Source: Physcia stellaris
Taxonomy: Eukaryota; Ascomycota; Lecanoromycetes; Caliciales; Physciaceae
Direction of reading: 5' to 3'
DNA: 48,583 bases
Assembly: GCA_018902385.1 (NCBI GenBank)
Contig: JABSSW010000090.1
Span: forward strand, 1 to 48,583
Below are positions 35,697 through 47,300 of this stretch, piece by piece (the stretch's first letter is position 1; each line of letters begins with the position of its first letter). Position numbers and translations under genes: made by a program. The notes below the pieces were generated by a model. It ran no database searches, was not told the DNA's origin, and saw nothing but the letters and a program-made list of their open reading frames with translations.

Positions 35697-38600
35697 TTGC
35701 GTATCGTTCAGAACTCGATAAATACGATTTTCACTGTCACGAAAATTGTTATTTTTGCGATATTCGTGTCAAAAACATACGTTTTCGCGTTTATTAAATT
35801 TATTAACGATTTGAAAACTTGGCATCGTCGTTTGATTCATTCGAAATATCGTAACGTCATCGCAAATTTCAATAAAATTATCGATATAAAAAAAGTCAAA
35901 ATTTTTGTATCAAATGCATTTTGCGAATTTTGCATGCTCGATCGTTAACAAATCGAAATATTCAAAATTTTTATTTGAAAGTTTACAGAATTCGCGATCA
36001 AAATCGGCGTTGACATTTTTTTTTTTTTTTTACAACGATGAAAAATAATCGTATATTCATATTTATCAAATGTTACGACATCGATATAATGTTTTGATTC
36101 GTTCGAAAACATAAATTCGAAATATACAAATGTGTAATCGACTTCGTCATCTGAATAAAACGTCAAACGAAATGCGATGTCAAAATCGTTGTAACAAACG
36201 ACGAATTCGATTTTATCGTTTTCAATAATTACTTTAAGAAAATCGATATTCAATGAAAGTTTTTTGCTTTCGATACGTTTCAACAAAATGATTACATCGA
36301 ACGAATCATGTATATCGTCATGAATTTTGTACGTTTTGTATTGAAAAACATGCGATTATCGAAAAATCTTTAAAATTTCATTAACGAAAACGTCGTTTAC
36401 GTCAAAAATCGCATCGTTATTACAAACGTTGATAATAATAAAATTATTACATCGTTCGAAACGATCAACGAGAAAATTTTCAACGTATTTAATTTTCGAA
36501 CGTTGAATTGCAAAACAATATATTCACGTTTTCAAAATCATCAAACGTCATAAATTTGACGATCGTTTATGAAAAAACATTTTCGTAAATTATGCAAATA
36601 ATAATCAATGAAAAATTTACAATTCGCGCATTCGAAAAATTCACATTATTAAAAACGTACGATTCGACGAAAATTATTCATATTACGATCAAAATCATCG
36701 AGTTTTTCAAATCTTCATAAATACAACGACGAATTCGAAATAAACGAATTCTGACATTCGAAAAACGATGTCTGATTCGATTTTCGATTCGAAAAAAATT
36801 TTGATTCTTTAGAAAAATTTCGTTTTTCAGAAAAAACATTTTCAGAAAAAATCGTTTTCGTTTTTGTTCAAATTTCAATGACGTCAAAATTTTTATCGTC
36901 ACGTGACGATGATTCGAATGCAAATGAATCAAATGCAAAAATGCTGAAAATTTGACAAGAAAAATTTGTCGAAATTTCGAAAATCAAAATCATGATTATT
37001 CAAACGATTCGAATTCGATTTTTATCGATGAATTTCAAAATTTTTCATTATTTGATGATTTTATTTTTGAAATTTCAATTTTTTTTTTAGAATTTCATTG
37101 CAAAATGAAAATACAATTTTTGAAATTCGCGAAAAATTGAATGAAAACGAATTGACAAATAATACATTTATTTAATCGATTTCATTAACATCAACACGCA
37201 AAAAACGAAATAAAACATTTTCGTCATCATTTTCGAATCGTGATTTTCGTTTGAAAATCGATGCAATTACACGTTCGAATTATTACAAAACAAACAATTT
37301 TGACATCAAACGCATAAAAAACATCAAAAAATCAAAAAAATTTGTCAATATCGTGAACAACGTGTATCGAATCAAACAAATATTCAAAATTCACATTCAT
37401 ATGATTCGTGTTTTTAATCGACATTACAAAACGATGAAAATTTCGATTTCGATCGCGTTTTTAAGTCAATGAATTACAAAAAAGTTTTTAAATTTTCTTA
37501 TTGATCAGATTGAAAAGTCGCAATGAAGTTGAAAATTGCATTTAATATCAAAAACGACATCTGAAAGTTAATCAACAAATCACGAAAACGAACGATTATT
37601 ATTAATCGTTGAGTTTTCAAATTAAAATATGAAATTGACGATCAAATATTTCGATTCAAAACTCGTTGAATTGTACATGAATACAAACAACAAAAAAAAA
37701 TAAATTACAACGAAATTTGAATCGAAATTGTGAAATTTTTTTCGTTTCGTATTTTGTTTGCAATTGCAACAAAACGACGTTTGCAAATTCAACAAATGAA
37801 CATCGTTACAATTTTTTTGTATGAATTGTTGAATGAAAATGTATATGTCAATCAATTTATCGATTTTATCGAAAATTTTGAATTGATTTGTCATTTTTTG
37901 AAAATTTTATATGATTTTAAACAGTCATTTCGCGTATGATATGAAATTTTACATTCTTATTTGAAAAAATTCGATTTCGATATTATTGAATTCGATCATA
38001 ATGTTTTCGTTTCGAAAAACAAAAAATATTACATCGTTGTTTACGTGAACGATTTATTTTTATTCGATTTCGATATCAAATACATCAATTTGATTAAAAT
38101 TCGATTGAATTAACGTTTCGAAATGATCGATTTCGATTTCGCACAACATTATTTAAACATCGAAATGATTAGAAAAAATGATTTCGTATTTTTGCGTCAA
38201 ATTACATATTTAAAGAAAATATTGAAACGTTTCGACATGAATAAATGTTCGTTTGTGAATTCGTCAATGAAATTTGAACTTGTCAACGTTTTGATTTTTA
38301 TCAAAGAAAATCGACAAATCAATGACGACATTTTGTATTGATATGATTCGATCGTAAAGTCGTTGATGTATGTTGCAATCAATATTCATTTCATATATCA
38401 TGTATACAATTTGTTTATTCAATAGATTTTGTTTCAATTTCGATTTTATTAAATATGATCGTTTTCAACGTTTATTCAAATACATTCAGAGCGCATTTCG
38501 TTATGACATCGAATACGTTCACGACGAAAAGAATTTTCATAAATTTATCGATGCAAATTGAACAAAAAACGTAAAAAATCGTCGTTCGATCAGTGAATAT

Positions 38601-38990
38601 GTATTTTTATTGTCGACGAAACAATATTTTGAATTTCGAAACGTCAAAATCTCGTCGCTTTATCGAGTTATGAGTTCGAATATTACGCGTTGAACGAAAC
38701 GAATAAGAAAGTCAAATGACTTCGTGTTTTACTATTCGAATTCGATTACATTGATGTCGTTTTTGCATTAATTTGAACGAATAATTAGAACGTCATTGCA
38801 TTCAGCAAGAATTTCGAATTTCACAAACGAACGAAACACATTGACGTCAAGTATCATTGAATTCGTGAAATCGTTGAAAAGAAATTAATTCAAATCGATT
38901 ACGTTTTTATCGTTAACATGATTGTCGATGAATTAACGAAAATTTTGACGTTCAAAACGCATGTTCGATTTTTATTTTGTTGCAAATGAT
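35697..38990 (+). pseudogene. Element D pol: integrase, RT, RNase H (Copia)
   Basis: GAG-pre-integrase at 35805-35945 reads KTWHRRLIHSKYRNVIANFN and CEFCMLDR; the tryptophan codon TGG survives here. Integrase pieces follow (GVDIFF near 36005, then QQNDYIERIMYIVMNFVRF near 36285-36330). RT spans about 37250-38340. Its active-site box YVNDLFLF is at 38042-38065, and FDFAQHYLNIEMIRKNDFVF follows at 38129-38190. RNase H occupies 38390-38960 (IYHVYNLF, KYIQSAFRYDIEYVHDEKNF, then KFIDAN with TGA where tryptophan is expected). Frames are broken by TGA and indels. The first catalytic Asp of YVDD is Asn, so the copy is dead. Confidence 0.88.
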
Positions 38991-39077
38991 TTATTAAAAC
39001 GATGCGAAGAATTTAATTTTATCATATCATGATTGAAAATTGTTGTTTTGATCGATTCGATCACTATTGAAAAAAAA

Positions 39078-39252
39078 TGTTGAAACATAAAAATTCAAAA
39101 CAATAAATGATTTAATCGAATAATATGACGATTCGTGCATCACGTGTTTTTTAACATTTTGACATTTTACATCATGTATTTTCATTTTTTAGATAAATGT
39201 TTTCTAATTAATTGAATTAATGCATTCATTCAAAATCATTGTTATTTTGACA
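39078..39252 (+). repeat. 3-prime LTR of element D
   Basis: Pairs with 33905-34079. It ends TTTTGACA and is followed by ACTGA. Confidence 0.92.
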
Positions 39253-39257
39253 ACTGA

Positions 39258-40875
39258 TAAATCAAACGTATCAATATCGTGAAACTTTGATGTTGACTTT
39301 ACAGTAATCGTGTTTAATTCAGTTCGTTTTGCGACTTTTCGAGCAATACGTTTTTTCGTTTTTGAATTATTGTTTTCAGTTCTCGTTGTTTTGCGAAGAA
39401 AATGTTTTCGTTAAAATCATTTCAAAACGAAACAGAAAATTGAAATGCGATCGTTTCTTGTATCATTTTCAGACGAGATGGTTTTGAGAATTCAAAATAT
39501 GTATTCGAGCAACTTTGTTCGTCGATATCGATATAACGTCTGACAGTGTTGAGATTTCGTAGAAAATTCGTGACATCGTTGAATTGTTTGATTTCCGAAT
39601 CAGAAATGACAAACTCGAATTGAAAAAATCGATATCTCGAGAAAAATCGAAAAAATCGAAATTCGAAAGCAACGAAAGTATCGAGAACATCGCAGAAATT
39701 TGAAAAAAACGTTGATTGACTAAATAAATGAATATGATTTCGCAATGATTTCGAAAAAGACAAATAGTTTCAATATTGACTTTTTATCGAAATAATGAAC
39801 AAAGATATGAAAAATTTGAAAAATTGATTTGAAATTTGAATTTCGAATGTTATCGACTTAATCACAAATGACGAAAATTCAAGTCGATTTGATGATCGAA
39901 CAAATACAATTTTGAAAACTTTCAAAAATCAAATGATTCATGTATCGATATGAAATTGTCAATATTGAAAATTTTGTCGAAAAATTGATTGATTTTTTGA
40001 TTCAGTATTGATGTTATCGTCGAGATTCGAAAAAATGATCGATTCGCTAGAAATTTTGATGAAAATTCTGAAAGTTTTTCGAAACAAATAAATGATTCGA
40101 ATTCGATCGAAAAAGATGAAAAATTCGTTCGAAAATATTTGATGTAATTTTTCGATATGAGATTTCGAAAAATTGATATTGAATTCATCGCAAAAACTGA
40201 AAAAAAGAAATCATTTTATTAAAATCAACAAAAACGTTTTCGAATTGCTTTTCGAACAAAAGAATTGACATAATATCAAATGTTAATGAAAAATTAAATG
40301 ATTTTTTAACGAAATATCGATTCGTTTTCTGATTCGATACTGAAATTATCGAATTGATAGAAGAAAACAATCGATTTGCGAAAAAATTTGATAGAATTTC
40401 GAAAGATTTTCGAATGAGAAAAATGTTTCGAATATTGATGATCAAAAATTTGAGTTTTGATTCAACGACGAAATTTCTGATTCGATTTTTGATTCAAATA
40501 TGATGTTTTTTTGATGATTTAAATTTGATTTAATGATTTTTTGAATTTCAAACACGAATGTTTCGTCAAAAGTGATAAAACGAATTTAAATCAACGTTGA
40601 AAAAGAAAAAATTTGTTTTGAATCAAGACTATCGCGTAAATTCGTCTGTTTTGAAAATTAAACGACGCAAACGAACGAGTTTATTATGTTTCGTTTTTGT
40701 TTACATTCAGCAACGAATTCATTGTTGTTTGTTTCGATGTTTTTTTTTCGAATGATCGAACGATACGAATTTATTATGTTTCATTATCATTTGAACTTTA
40801 TTGAAAAACAAAATGTTTTGTTTATTTGATGTTCGCGTATTTTAAACGAGCATGACGTGAATGATTTCGATATAA
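39258..40875 (-). pseudogene. Element C 5-prime region, degraded ORFs
   Basis: Minus-strand frames at 40185-40445, 39922-40188 and 39422-39763 read Ser/Phe/Asn-rich sequence. One piece, CFEKLSEFSSKFLANRS, resembles the unmutated frame in element E near 42530-42580 (SFENSSES, then LATRSTSP in another frame). C and E therefore share this 5-prime interior. No enzyme motif was found. Confidence 0.45.
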
Positions 40876-41091
40876 TGTGAAATGTTATGCAAAAATATAA
40901 TATTATTACATAAATTACACGAGAATATCGAAATGAAAAACAAATACAAAGAATTTGACAAAACATATGTAAAAAATTTAATCATAAACGAAATTCGATT
41001 CTGTCGCTCGATGTGATAAAATAAAAATGTTAATTTTAATGATTGATCAAATGTTGATTTCAGATGTTGAAATCGATGCGCGTTCGTCACA
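40876..41091 (-). repeat. 5-prime LTR of element C
   Basis: Reverse copy of the B/C/E LTR (TGTGAAATGTTATGC to CGCGTTCGTCACA). It is followed by CATTG at 41092-41096. Some CT/AG words remain (ATTCTGTCGCTCG). Confidence 0.9.
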
Positions 41092-41165
41092 CATTGTTTC
41101 AAATTAACAAAAATTGATAAAAACAAATTTCAAACGATTGAAATTTGTTTTAAATTGTTTATTAT
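41092..41165. repeat. Repeat F, right half interrupted by element C
   Basis: From CATTGTTTCAAATTAAC to GAAATTTGTTTTAAATTG it matches 10130-10205. It begins with C's right target duplication. Confidence 0.6.
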
Positions 41166-41780
41166 CGATTCAAAATTTACATTTTGAAACATTTAATTGT
41201 TTTAAAATGTTTCAAAATTTATCAAATTGTTTTCGTATTTTAAACAATTTTGTTGATTGAACGTTTTTATGTTTTTTCTCATTTGTTTCGTGCGCGTTAT
41301 CTGTCATTTACATTTTTAATGATTTTTTTTTATTTATGTCATTTTTTCGTTTTGAATATTACGTTATCGTTTTTCATTTTGAATAATAAGCGGACTCTGA
41401 ATTTTTTTAAAAATTCTTATTTGAATTTCAGGTGCGAGCAAGTCTTTCTTGAAATTACTTTGAGATGATCTTGGCGTATGCTTCGATTGAGAACTTGAAT
41501 TTTCAATTGATGAAAATTATCGAATTTAACAAAGACTTGACAGCTCGAAAACTTGATGTTTCAAAGCAAATATATCGTCAATATTGTCATTTTTTTTTAT
41601 TGTTACAGCGTTGAAATGTAGCTCAAAAAGCGCTACAATTACAGTTCACTTCATGAGTACGGTGCGTTGTGAATGATTGTGAGTGAGGATTGATGTTTGT
41701 GTCGCAAGAGGATTGACTTTCCGATTCTGGGAAAAAAAGTCAAGGGTAACCAAAGACATTTTTTTATAGGTTGTGTTCTA
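41166..41780. other. Transition into the unmutated island
   Basis: AT-rich and lightly mutated to about 41.4 kb, then ordinary sequence with frequent CT, AG, GG and CC. The segment TTTTGAATATTACGTTATCG (near 41350) resembles TTTTGAATATTAACGTATCG near 44411, so the two flanks of element E may share a repeat. No gene is seen. Confidence 0.4.
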
Positions 41781-41978
41781 TGTGACGAGCGTGCACCGGA
41801 TTCAACATCTGATTGTGAACTAACACTCTTATCTTATCACATCGGATGACAGGGTCGGGATTCGTCTATGATCAAACCTTCTACATATGTTCCTCGCAGA
41901 TCTACTAGATATTTGCTCTCATTTCGATATCCTCGTGTAGTTATGTATTAGTATCATATCAATGCATGACATCTCACA
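41781..41978 (+). repeat. Unmutated copy of the B/C/E LTR
   Basis: Against the C 5-prime LTR, GAGCG became GAACG, CACCGG became CATCGA, ATCTTATCAC became ATTTTATCAC, CAGGGTCGGG became CAGAATCGAA, and GTCTATG became GTTTATG. Neighbouring CA and CG sites (CACATCG, TTTCGATAT) are unchanged. Confidence 0.88.
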
Positions 41979-43350
41979 TTATATCGAAGTCACCCTAATC
42001 TCTTCAAGCTGCTCGGGGTACGACAGCTTACTCAATAAACAAGACCCCAAATCAACGCGAAGATCTAAGACGTCATCAATCAAAGCCTAGACGTGCAGCG
42101 AGTTGACGTAGTCCTGCTCGTGAGGTCGAAAGCCTAGGCGGTCTGAGTGAGAGCAACGAAGCCTCTACTCCACCCAGGTCACTCTTCAGGAAACAGCGGT
42201 TTCGAGTGTGGACTTCCACGGAAGGGCCATTCCGGTACTCAGCGAGACGACGAGGTAGTTGTAAGCTGTGGCCGAAGCGATTGGTTGTTGATATCCTCGA
42301 GCGTTGATCACGCACCCATTTAACCGACAGGCCATGTAGATGGCGTTCCTGAGTCACTTGTGACAACATAACCATTAAGTAATAAATCAGGCCTAGGCCA
42401 CCAAGTCAACGAGCCCCTACATTACGAAAAACACCAGATCAGAGCCCGACCAGAGGGTCGAAACCAGAAACCCCGTTATTCGGCCCAGAAACCTTCGATC
42501 GAACCTTTACCTCCTCGGTCGAACTCGGACCATCTACCTCCTTCGAGAATTCTTCAGAATCGTACCTACTTTGCTAGCAACTCGATCAACCTCCCCTCTC
42601 TACTCGATTGCTTTAATACTTCAGTCAGGAAGCTGTACGGCGGGTGACTGTGATATCAAGTCAAGAGGCCCTCAATATCCACGTTGCCTCAATACCGAGA
42701 CTACCTATCCCTTTCGAGAACATTGCCAAAACATACCTGTCTTCTTTACCGATCGACCATACTCTCTCGCCTCAGCGGTAGCCTCAGTATCGATCAGGAA
42801 GGTTGTTCAAACCTCCATCAACGTCTAGTATTGGAACCATCCTCCTCACTCCCAGAGTCTTTCGACATCCTACCTATCTACCTAACATATCAGCATCTGT
42901 TTCCTGTCTCGGTGTTGAACTCAATATCAAACCTTCAGAACTTTGCACCAGAAACGTCAAGAATCTTCTAGCGAAGCTCTTCCTCAGCATTCGATATCAG
43001 CACCATCTGACTTGTTTGAGAACATACCAGAATCACACCTGTTTGTCTAGCAACTAGCCCTGATTCCCGAATTCCGCGATAAAGTCAATATCACTTCAAT
43101 CCAGAAGGTTCATTACACTCATGCTCTGTTGGATACGATGTACACACCAACTCTCGCATATGCGTAAGTATCGATGCGTTAACCGCTGTTGCGCTGGTTC
43201 TATTAACATGACGAAAACGCTCGTCTCATCGTATAATCGGTCTGATGTTGCAAGGATTCAACGCCTAAATTAATGCCTTCATTACATTCAAAAAGCTCGA
43301 ATCTCAGATTCTTCACATCCGAAATTACATGCTAGATCTTCGAAAGTCAG
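41979..43350 (+). pseudogene. Interior of E, unmutated part, no intact protein
   Basis: Normal composition with frequent CC, CT, AG and GG. Ser/Pro/Thr-rich pieces can be read on the plus strand in shifting frames (LATRSTSP near 42570, KPPSTSSIGT near 42808). A minus-strand 99-codon frame (42076-42375) has no known motif. Comparison with the mutated 5-prime interior of C shows what that DNA looked like before mutation. Confidence 0.45.
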
Positions 43351-44141
43351 CGAAAATTGCTTGCTTGCTCCGACATTTACATTCTTGTCAAAATCTGCAG
43401 CATTTTCTGCAATAGATTTCAATCAGTTTTCTCGTCAAAGCGCTCGTGTCTCTTAATATCTTATTACAAAATCAGTCTGACACGTGCAAAGACTGTCGAA
43501 ATTATCAAGCCACGTTTTCTGACAGATCGAAAAAGACTTCACGAATCAATTCGACAATCTTTTTTTCGAAGTATTAGATTGCTACTTGACTGCGATGTTT
43601 TCGATCCGAATATTTCGCGTTTTTGCGATCGTCGATCAAATACAGATATTTCTATTTGTATCGAAGATTTGAAGAAAACAAATGTCATTAACGTCTGACT
43701 TTTTCAACACGTCTTTCGTTTTGCTTTGAGATTCTCGATTTCGAATATTTCGAAAATGATTATCATTTTCGTCTAATTGCAAATTCGCGAATTTCATGTC
43801 TGTAATCAGATTTTGAATCAGATTTCGAAAAACGTTCGTTTTTCTTCTGTAAAATTTATTAATGAGCATCGCGAATCGAAATTTGCAAAAGAAAACGTTC
43901 TTTTATCGTACGAAATGACGCGATATTTTCGTTTTATTTCATGTCTTAATAATTCTTTCGTTATGATTCAAAAAGTAAAATTTCTAATCACATGAACATA
44001 CAGAAATCGTTTTCGTCAACTTACCGTTTGATTTCTGTACGTCTTCGCGATTGTCGCGTTCGTTATGAACTAACTGGCATTTACAAACAAGTCGTAAAGA
44101 TCGCGTATTCTGTCGATCGATGAAAAAAAAAGCGATGAATT
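43351..44141 (+). pseudogene. Interior of E, partly mutated part
   Basis: Plus-strand frames at 43357-43698 and 43777-43995 (CIEDLKKTNVINV; REFHVCNQILNQISKNVRF). The C-pyrimidine words that dominate before 43.3 kb thin out steadily here. No domain is recognised. Confidence 0.4.
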
Positions 44142-44178
44142 ATCGTTTCGAAACGAATTGAAAAAAAACGAAAAATAA

Positions 44179-44363
44179 TGTGACGGCGTCGTCCAATTGA
44201 CATCTGACAAAATTAACATTTTTATCTTAAATATCGAATGACAGAATCGAAATTCGTTTATGATCAAATTTCACATATCTTTCGCAAATTTACTAGATAT
44301 TTGTTTTTGTTTCGATATTTTCGTGTAATTATGTATTAGTATCAATAACGCATAAAATTTTAA
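44179..44363 (+). repeat. Mutated LTR at the right end of E
   Basis: Starts TGTGACGGCGTCG and carries the family core TTTCGATATTTTCGTGTAAT. It is preceded by the family polypurine tract, as a 3-prime LTR should be. Confidence 0.75.
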
Positions 44364-47300
44364 GAATATACATATTTTTTTATTTGAATATTTATATCGT
44401 TTTTGTTTTGAATATTAACGTATCGTTTTTATTTATTTGAATATTACATAACTTCAATAATTTCGATTTTAAATTATTGACAATTTGTATTGTTTTTGTA
44501 ATATCAAATTTGTTTTACTTTTTCATTTCAGCGTATGTTTTGAATTTTTTGTTTTTTACGATAATCATTAACACCAATTTTCGTTATTGTATTTATTGAT
44601 TCGTATTAAATTATCGATCAAATTTTGATTGATTGTTTTTTTATCAAAACACGAAATCTGAAAATTTGTATTGATATATATTAAATCGTTTTTATAAATA
44701 CGTATTATTTCGCGTCGTTATTGATTTTTCGAAATGTTTTTATAATTTATTTGCAATTTTTTTCATTGAATTGTAATTTTAAATTTCGTTTTGATAAATC
44801 GAAATTTTCGATGCAAATATGTTGATATTTTTTCGTTTTAATACATTCGTTTTTTTATATCATGTTTGAAATGACGCAAAAATCGTACGTCAAAATACAA
44901 ATTGTTTTGAAAACAAAAAATGATCAAACGTTACCGTTTTTTCGACAATTCGATTGAAAAATTTTCGTTTTTATATTTATCATTAAATTATAATCAACGA
45001 TAACAAATTGGCGTCAAATTAAAAATTTGATTTTTATTTTTCGACACGTTTTTAATTTTTTTTCGTTTTTCGTATTGACACGTTTTAAATTTAGAAAATC
45101 GTTATTTAAATAAAAACGAATTTTCTTTATTGCGTGCAATTTTTCGAAATGATTTCGACTTTATCGATAAATTATCGATAACGTTTTTCTTAAATTAATT
45201 TTTAAATATACGGTGTTTTAACATCGTTTAAATAATGTCGAAAACAAAACGCCAGTCGTTTTACATTTTCAAAATTACGTTCAAAAAATATCGCGTAAAA
45301 TAAATTTTCGTACGAAAACGTTTTATTTTCGTTTGTTCGAACGATAAACAAAGACTGACGTCGTCGTTTTTGAAAAAAATATCGAGAATATTTTCGAATG
45401 TTTTGAAAATCGTTAATGATTTATCAAAAATCAACAATATTACGATTAACTAAAAAATTTCAAATGAAACAAAAAAACGAAAAAATTATCAAATATTTTT
45501 TTAATTAAAAATCAAAAAATAAAAAATAATACGAACAAAAAAAATCGAAACGTCGTTTCGAAACGTACAAATGTTTTTTTAAACGAAAAATTGAAAATCA
45601 AACGTAAATATTCAAACGAATCAATATTCGATTTTGAAAAGAAAAATACAATTGTTATTCACATTAAAATTTAAATCGATTCATTGAAAAAAATTTGACG
45701 TTTAATATTTTGATTGATACAAAATATGAAAAATTTTTTCGAAAATTTTGAATTTTTTCGTTTTCACGATTCAAATACGATAACGATTATTCGACGATTG
45801 ATAATCGAAATTCGAAATATTTCAACGTTTCGTAAACATTGCGCTTGTAAACAAAATCGTTGATCATTTTCAATCGTGTATTTTCTTACAATAATTTAAA
45901 AACAAAAATGAATTCGTGTGAAATACAAAATAATGTTTAATCGTCAAGTTTGAAAATTTATTTGCAATAAAATCGATTAATATGTTTCGATAATGCGAAA
46001 ATGATAATGCATACAATTTTAAAATATTACAACGTAAATGATAAAACGAAAATAACGAATATTACACAAAAAAATAATTAAAATATGCGAAATGATTTAT
46101 TAATATCGAAAAAAAATTGAAAATGTTACAAAAATCGATCGAAAATTGTACACGCGATTGTCGAATATATCGAAAAAATTTAAACGTCGAAATTAAAAAT
46201 AATATTTTGATACGATAAATTTAATTAAACATTTTATTTGATAATATTTGAAACAATATATTGTTTACAAAAAAAATTTGAATCGCAAAAAAATTTGATT
46301 CGTATTTTTAAACAAATTTCGATAAAAAATCAAAATCAAAATCGTCGATAATTTTATTAAATCGTTTCATTGTACGTTGACAATCACAAAATTTCGATTC
46401 AATATGACAAAAATTTCAAAATTATGTTTTTGTAAAAAAATATTTGTTTTTATTTGAAAACAACCTTTTGATCGAAGAAAAAAAATGTCGATATAAATCA
46501 ACAAATGCATTTCGATCATTTACAAAAATCGACGAAAACAACAATGTTTTTGAAAAAAATTCAATGAACTTTTCAAAAAAAAAATGCATGAAAACGATAA
46601 TCGATATTTTCAACATCATTTGCAAAACGTCATTCGCGAAACAATTATATTGTTGTTTTCGAAATTATTAAAAATCGTTGAATTTAAATTTCGAAAAATC
46701 GAATATATTAAAACGTTGAAATTTAAACGCGTCATTTGCATTAAAAAATTGACGATCAATAGTGTAAAAATTATTTGAAAACGAAAAAGTTATCGATTTA
46801 TTTGTTTGTACGAAATTTTTCAAAAAATCATGAATTTTTTTGTCGCACGTCGTCGAAAAACGTCGAACGAATTTTGAAAATGAAAAAATATTGAAATTGA
46901 TTGATATACATTCGCATTGAAAATTCAAAAATTTATTTCAAACGATGAATTCGACGAATTCGTGAACGTTGACGACGACAAAATGATACATTTGAAAATT
47001 TTTATTACAAATACAGAATGTTTCAACGATGTTCACGAAAATCGTTTTCGAATTTTACAAAGTTTTGAAACAAAATCAAAACAACATGTTTCACGAAATC
47101 GTACAAAAAACGACAGCGAATTTTTAACATTTTCGTTTTTTTGAATTTTTTTTTTCGCGATTCGAATATCTGAAATTCATATGATTTTATTTCGAATACA
47201 AATTTTTTTTCAAATTTTTTAGTCGTTTTTTTGTTTTGAATTTATTTCGTTTTTTTTTAATTTATTCGATCGTTTATTTTCGATTTCGAATTTTCGATAT

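Larger units (their letters stand above)
33905..39252 (+). mobile_element. Element D: full-length Ty1/Copia LTR retrotransposon nested in C
   Basis: 5,348 bases with 175-base LTRs (33905-34079 and 39078-39252) beginning TGTTGAAACATAAAAATTC and ending TTTTGATA or TTTTGACA, flanked by ACTGA on both sides. The plus-strand interior has gag, GAG-pre-integrase and integrase, then RT and RNase H. This is Copia order, with integrase before RT. A short A-rich tract (GAAAAAAA) stands before the 3-prime LTR. Mutation is lighter than in A and B: words such as TTTAGTAAG and CTTGGCATCG remain. Confidence 0.93.
29327..41091 (-). mobile_element. Element C: LTR element with C2H2-finger ORFs, no recognised pol; contains nested element D
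   Basis: Minus-strand LTRs at 40876-41091 (5-prime) and 29327-29541 (3-prime), flanked by CATTG duplications at 29322-29326 and 41092-41096. After removing D (33905-39252) and one copy of its duplication, about 6 kb of interior remains. Minus-strand frames encode repeated modules with C2H2-type fingers and Ser/Lys-rich sequence. I found no protease, RT, RNase H or integrase motif. The LTR and polypurine tract match those of Gypsy element B, so C looks like a non-autonomous partner mobilised by B-type machinery; that dependence is inference. C-pyrimidine depletion is incomplete here. Confidence 0.85.
9951..41230. other. AT-rich retrotransposon block with near-complete loss of CpT, CpC, ApG and GpG
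   Basis: Almost all cytosines are followed by A or G, and almost all guanines are preceded by C or T. Hand count for 13501-13620: 17 C, of which 9 are CpA, 7 CpG, 1 CpT and 0 CpC; 17 G, none preceded by A or G. GC there is about 28 percent. The pattern holds through elements A and B and is weaker in C and D (about 29.5-41 kb), where CT and AG words survive at several per hundred bases. Normal RIP would instead remove CpA. The block consists of nested LTR retrotransposons and unassigned repeats, listed separately. Confidence 0.9.
41781..44363 (+). mobile_element. Element E: short, partly unmutated relative of the B/C LTR family
   Basis: The 5-prime LTR at 41781-41978 (TGTGACGAGCGTGCACCGG to CATCTCACA) is unmutated and followed by TTATATCGAA, as inside B and C. 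The 3-prime LTR starts at 44179 after the shared polypurine tract (44142-44178) and ends raggedly near 44363. The 2.2 kb interior has no pol motifs and resembles element C. No matching target duplication was found (left flank TTCTA), so pairing of the two LTRs is tentative; the right LTR end may be truncated. Mutation density rises from none at 42-43.2 kb to heavy at 44.1 kb. Confidence 0.6.

Noticed and set aside
9951-41230. Ordinary canonical RIP.
   Set aside because: CpA and TpG remain abundant in the most mutated parts, whereas canonical RIP removes CpA first. A few CA/TA differences exist but are the minority.
41781-44363. Calling E a complete LTR element with confident ends.
   Set aside because: No matching target duplication was found and the right LTR end is ragged, so it is reported only as tentative.
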